A DNA stretch of 64,000 bases from Rhynchopus sp. YZ270_cl-10 (taxonomy: Eukaryota > Euglenozoa > Diplonemea > Diplonemida > Diplonemidae). Positions 62,298 through 64,000 of the stretch are shown here, piece after piece. Made by a program: the position numbers and the translations under genes. The notes under the pieces were generated by a model. It searched no databases. It was given only the letters and a program-made list of their open reading frames with translations, and was not told where the DNA came from. How positions within the stretch are numbered: the stretch's first letter is position 1; every line of letters starts with the position of its first letter. The stretch spans positions 930,001 to 994,000 of the forward strand of contig OZ037920.1 of NCBI GenBank assembly GCA_964035575.1, given 5' to 3'.

Positions 62298-62361
62298 TTT
62301 ATTTTTACCGGTAAAAAATAGCTATTTTTCCTTTTACTTACCTATCAGAGTTACTATTTTT

Positions 62362-63559
62362 TGCTTTTTTTTTTTTTGTCTAAAAAGGGTCGGAGTTGTC
62401 TGATTGAAAAAAAGATAAGATATTGTGTGTGCCCGTGAGGGCCATTCGTCTTTTCTTTTTCAATTTTTTTTTCTCTGTTTCTTTAAAAAAACAATGACTG
62501 AATAAAGAGTACCTCGTTTTCTTCCTCTCTCGTTGATTTTATCAAAAATTTTTTTTTAAAAAACACGGGTTGCCGACGATCGTAGTACGAAATTTTACGA
62601 TCGTAGCCTTTTTTTCCTCGTACTACGAAAATTTACGATCGTACTACGAAAATTTACGATCGTAAAATTTCGTAAAATCTCGTAAAATCTCGTAAAATCT
62701 CGTAGTGGTGTAGTTGCCGGTGGCTATTGCCTCCCAGGGAAAGGGACTCTCGAATTTTTTTTTTCGCCCCTAAAGAGGGCTAATTTCGACGATTTGAGGC
62801 CATTAAAAGCAAAATTTGGCACTTTTGAGCATCTGTGGGGGTCTAAAACGCGGTTTTGCGAACCCGAAATTTCGTGGTTTTTACCAAAAAGACAAGTCGA
62901 TTTTTGAACCTTAAAAAACATCAAAATTTTTTTCACAAGTGTTTTTGAGGCCTGCTCACTACACCCTAGGTCCCCTTCTGGGACCAAAAAGTCAAAAAAA
63001 GCAAGAATTGGGCTGTTTTGAGCATCTAGAGTTAATTCCCCAGTCATTTTCTGTACCACCAGTGCATTTTGTATGGGCCAGCGCCTTGTCAAAAAATCAA
63101 AAAATCTCAAAAAAAAAAAAATTTTTTTTTTCGGGAAAATTTCGACCCCTGAGTTGGGTTTTTGGGCACCAAAAAGTGCAAAAAAACGCAAAAATCGGGT
63201 GTTTTGACGATCTGGGGGTAAACTATATGCACTACTACAGGGGCCCACAATATCGACTTTTCCTTAGCAAATTCCTTGGAGTATTGCATGCCTTGAAGTG
63301 TTGCATTTTGTCCCCACTGAGTGTGCACTCAGAAAACACTCATCAATAAAACGACCTTTCTGTTCGGTAAAAAATAGTTATTTTCTATTGTAGTAGTGGT
63401 TTGTCGTGCAGTGATGTTCTTTGTACCTGGAGAGCGGGCCGAGTGCAAGGTATGTTTTTAACCCCCCGGTTTTCTCCCTTTTCGACATGTCCGCTATTTT
63501 TTAGCTATTTTTTTTTTTTTTTAATATGGCTCAGTCCATAAACCCACCCCCCTAAAAGG
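62362..63559. other. Spacer with repeats, no gene
   Basis: Near 62570-62715 there are repeated ACGATCGTA / CGTAAAATTT words. From 62750 to 63330 the sequence resembles a dispersed family, with 63040-63235 inverted relative to 60400-60600. At 63369 GGTAAAAAATAGTTATTTTC resembles the right end of the Crypton. No coding region is seen. Confidence 0.55.
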
Positions 63560-64000
63560 TAACCTTTTGAATTTTTTTTCACATTAGATAACTTCCACTC
63601 GGACTTTTTGCTCGATTTTTGCTCCTTTGAACTCAGAATAACGTTTCTGAGGTCACAGGAGCAAAAATCGAGCAAAAAGTCCGAGTAGAAGATAGATGAA
63701 TTAACGTCGAGAGGTAAAAAAACTAATTGGGCATTGGTTTTTGAGTGGGCTGCGAAAAGCTACTTTTTCACTATTTTTTTTTTTGCATTTTTTCGTATTC
63801 TGGGGTGGACAACTGGTGAAATTTCACCCCACAAGGTGTCCCAGGCCTATTCTGGAGGTGGTGTCCACCAGAAGATGCTCAGAAGTGTCACAAATAATGA
63901 AAAATATTGTTTGGGAAACGGTTTACCCACGAAACTAACGCAAAACCCAATTCCCAATTAGTTTTTTACCTCTCGACGTTAATTCATCTATCTTCTACTC
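63560..64000. mobile_element. TIR element running off the window end
   Basis: The arm GAGTAGAAGATAGATGAATT, AACGTCGAGAGGTAAAAA at 63683-63727 is repeated inverted at 63956-64000. Outside it, 63590-63682 is a palindrome with CCGAGTAG, GAGCAAAAATCGAGC and GAACTCAG/CTGAG. The same order (palindrome with GAACTCAG, then CCGAGTAG, then arm) is seen at 1542-2598, so both belong to one family. The right palindrome lies beyond the window. Confidence 0.75.

Larger units (their letters stand above)
59727..62329 (-). mobile_element. Crypton-like tyrosine-recombinase DNA transposon
   Basis: About 2.6 kb. It carries one gene, a tyrosine recombinase (60896-62029, - strand), and no reverse transcriptase. 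The element interrupts a dispersed repeat whose intact copy is at 4216-4345. At both junctions there is an imperfect direct repeat of about 27 bp containing CCGGTAAAAA (59727-59736 and 62308-62317). This is expected if a circular form recombines with a short matching target, rather than cutting and pasting with inverted ends. Non-coding parts are filled with fold-backs (60173-60294, 60298-60870, 62140-62297) and with TTTCCCGGAAA words near 59790-59930. Some of these look like later insertions. Confidence 0.85.

Noticed and set aside
59727-62329. DIRS or Ngaro retrotransposon instead of Crypton
   Set aside because: No reverse transcriptase or RNase H is present in the 2.6 kb, and the junction repeats fit a Crypton.

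Overview
The window is eukaryotic nuclear DNA. It has GT-AG introns, long AT-rich spacers full of homopolymer runs, GC-richer coding blocks and a dense load of transposon debris. Best guess for the organism is a diplonemid (Euglenozoa). At 33143-33255 there is a spliced-leader-RNA-like gene whose exon closely resembles the Diplonema spliced leader as I remember it, followed by GT at the expected splice point and a stem spanning that junction. CYB5D1 and a calcyphosin-like EF-hand protein suggest cilia or flagella. A frataxin with a presequence and a glutamate-type SLC25 carrier suggest mitochondria. I cannot name the species.

Layout. 1-5.1 kb: spacer with two terminal-inverted-repeat (TIR) elements. 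5.1-9.5 kb: a six-exon coiled-coil protein whose 2.2 kb intron holds a repeat array and a MITE. 12.7-27.6 kb: the densest gene block, with a Golgi-type PAN/beta-trefoil/glycosyltransferase-like protein, a membrane adenylate cyclase, and a single-exon 3259-residue surface protein with about 47 EGF-like units. 30.6-39.5 kb: ferroportin-like iron exporter, SL RNA candidate, CYB5D1, frataxin and a two-helix membrane protein. 43.0-43.9 kb: mitochondrial carrier. 43.9-56.5 kb: no gene, but a stack of nested mobile elements. 56.5-59.6 kb: NSRP1-like splicing regulator and EF-hand protein. 59.7-62.3 kb: a Crypton-like tyrosine-recombinase transposon inserted in a dispersed repeat that also occurs unoccupied at 4.2 kb. 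62.4-64.0 kb: repeats and the start of another TIR element.

All eleven host genes are on the + strand; the only clear coding gene on the - strand is the Crypton recombinase. Start codons tend to be preceded by pyrimidine tracts and an AG, as expected for trans-splicing. Eight cis-introns are inferred, seven starting GTAT and one GTGTGT, as short as 44 nt. No operon-like functional pathway is evident. Ferroportin, the haem-fold protein CYB5D1 and frataxin lie within 6 kb of each other, but their known roles differ.

The mobile-element record is unusually readable. Two hAT MITEs have perfect 8-bp target duplications. A third hAT element contains a Mutator-like element with a 9-bp duplication. 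A family with TGGTGC ends makes 5-bp duplications. There are two inverted copies of a poly(A)-tailed retroposon, a block edged by 8-mer repeats, many fold-back units, and at least eight families of short dispersed modules (named A-H below) that fill much of the intergenic space.
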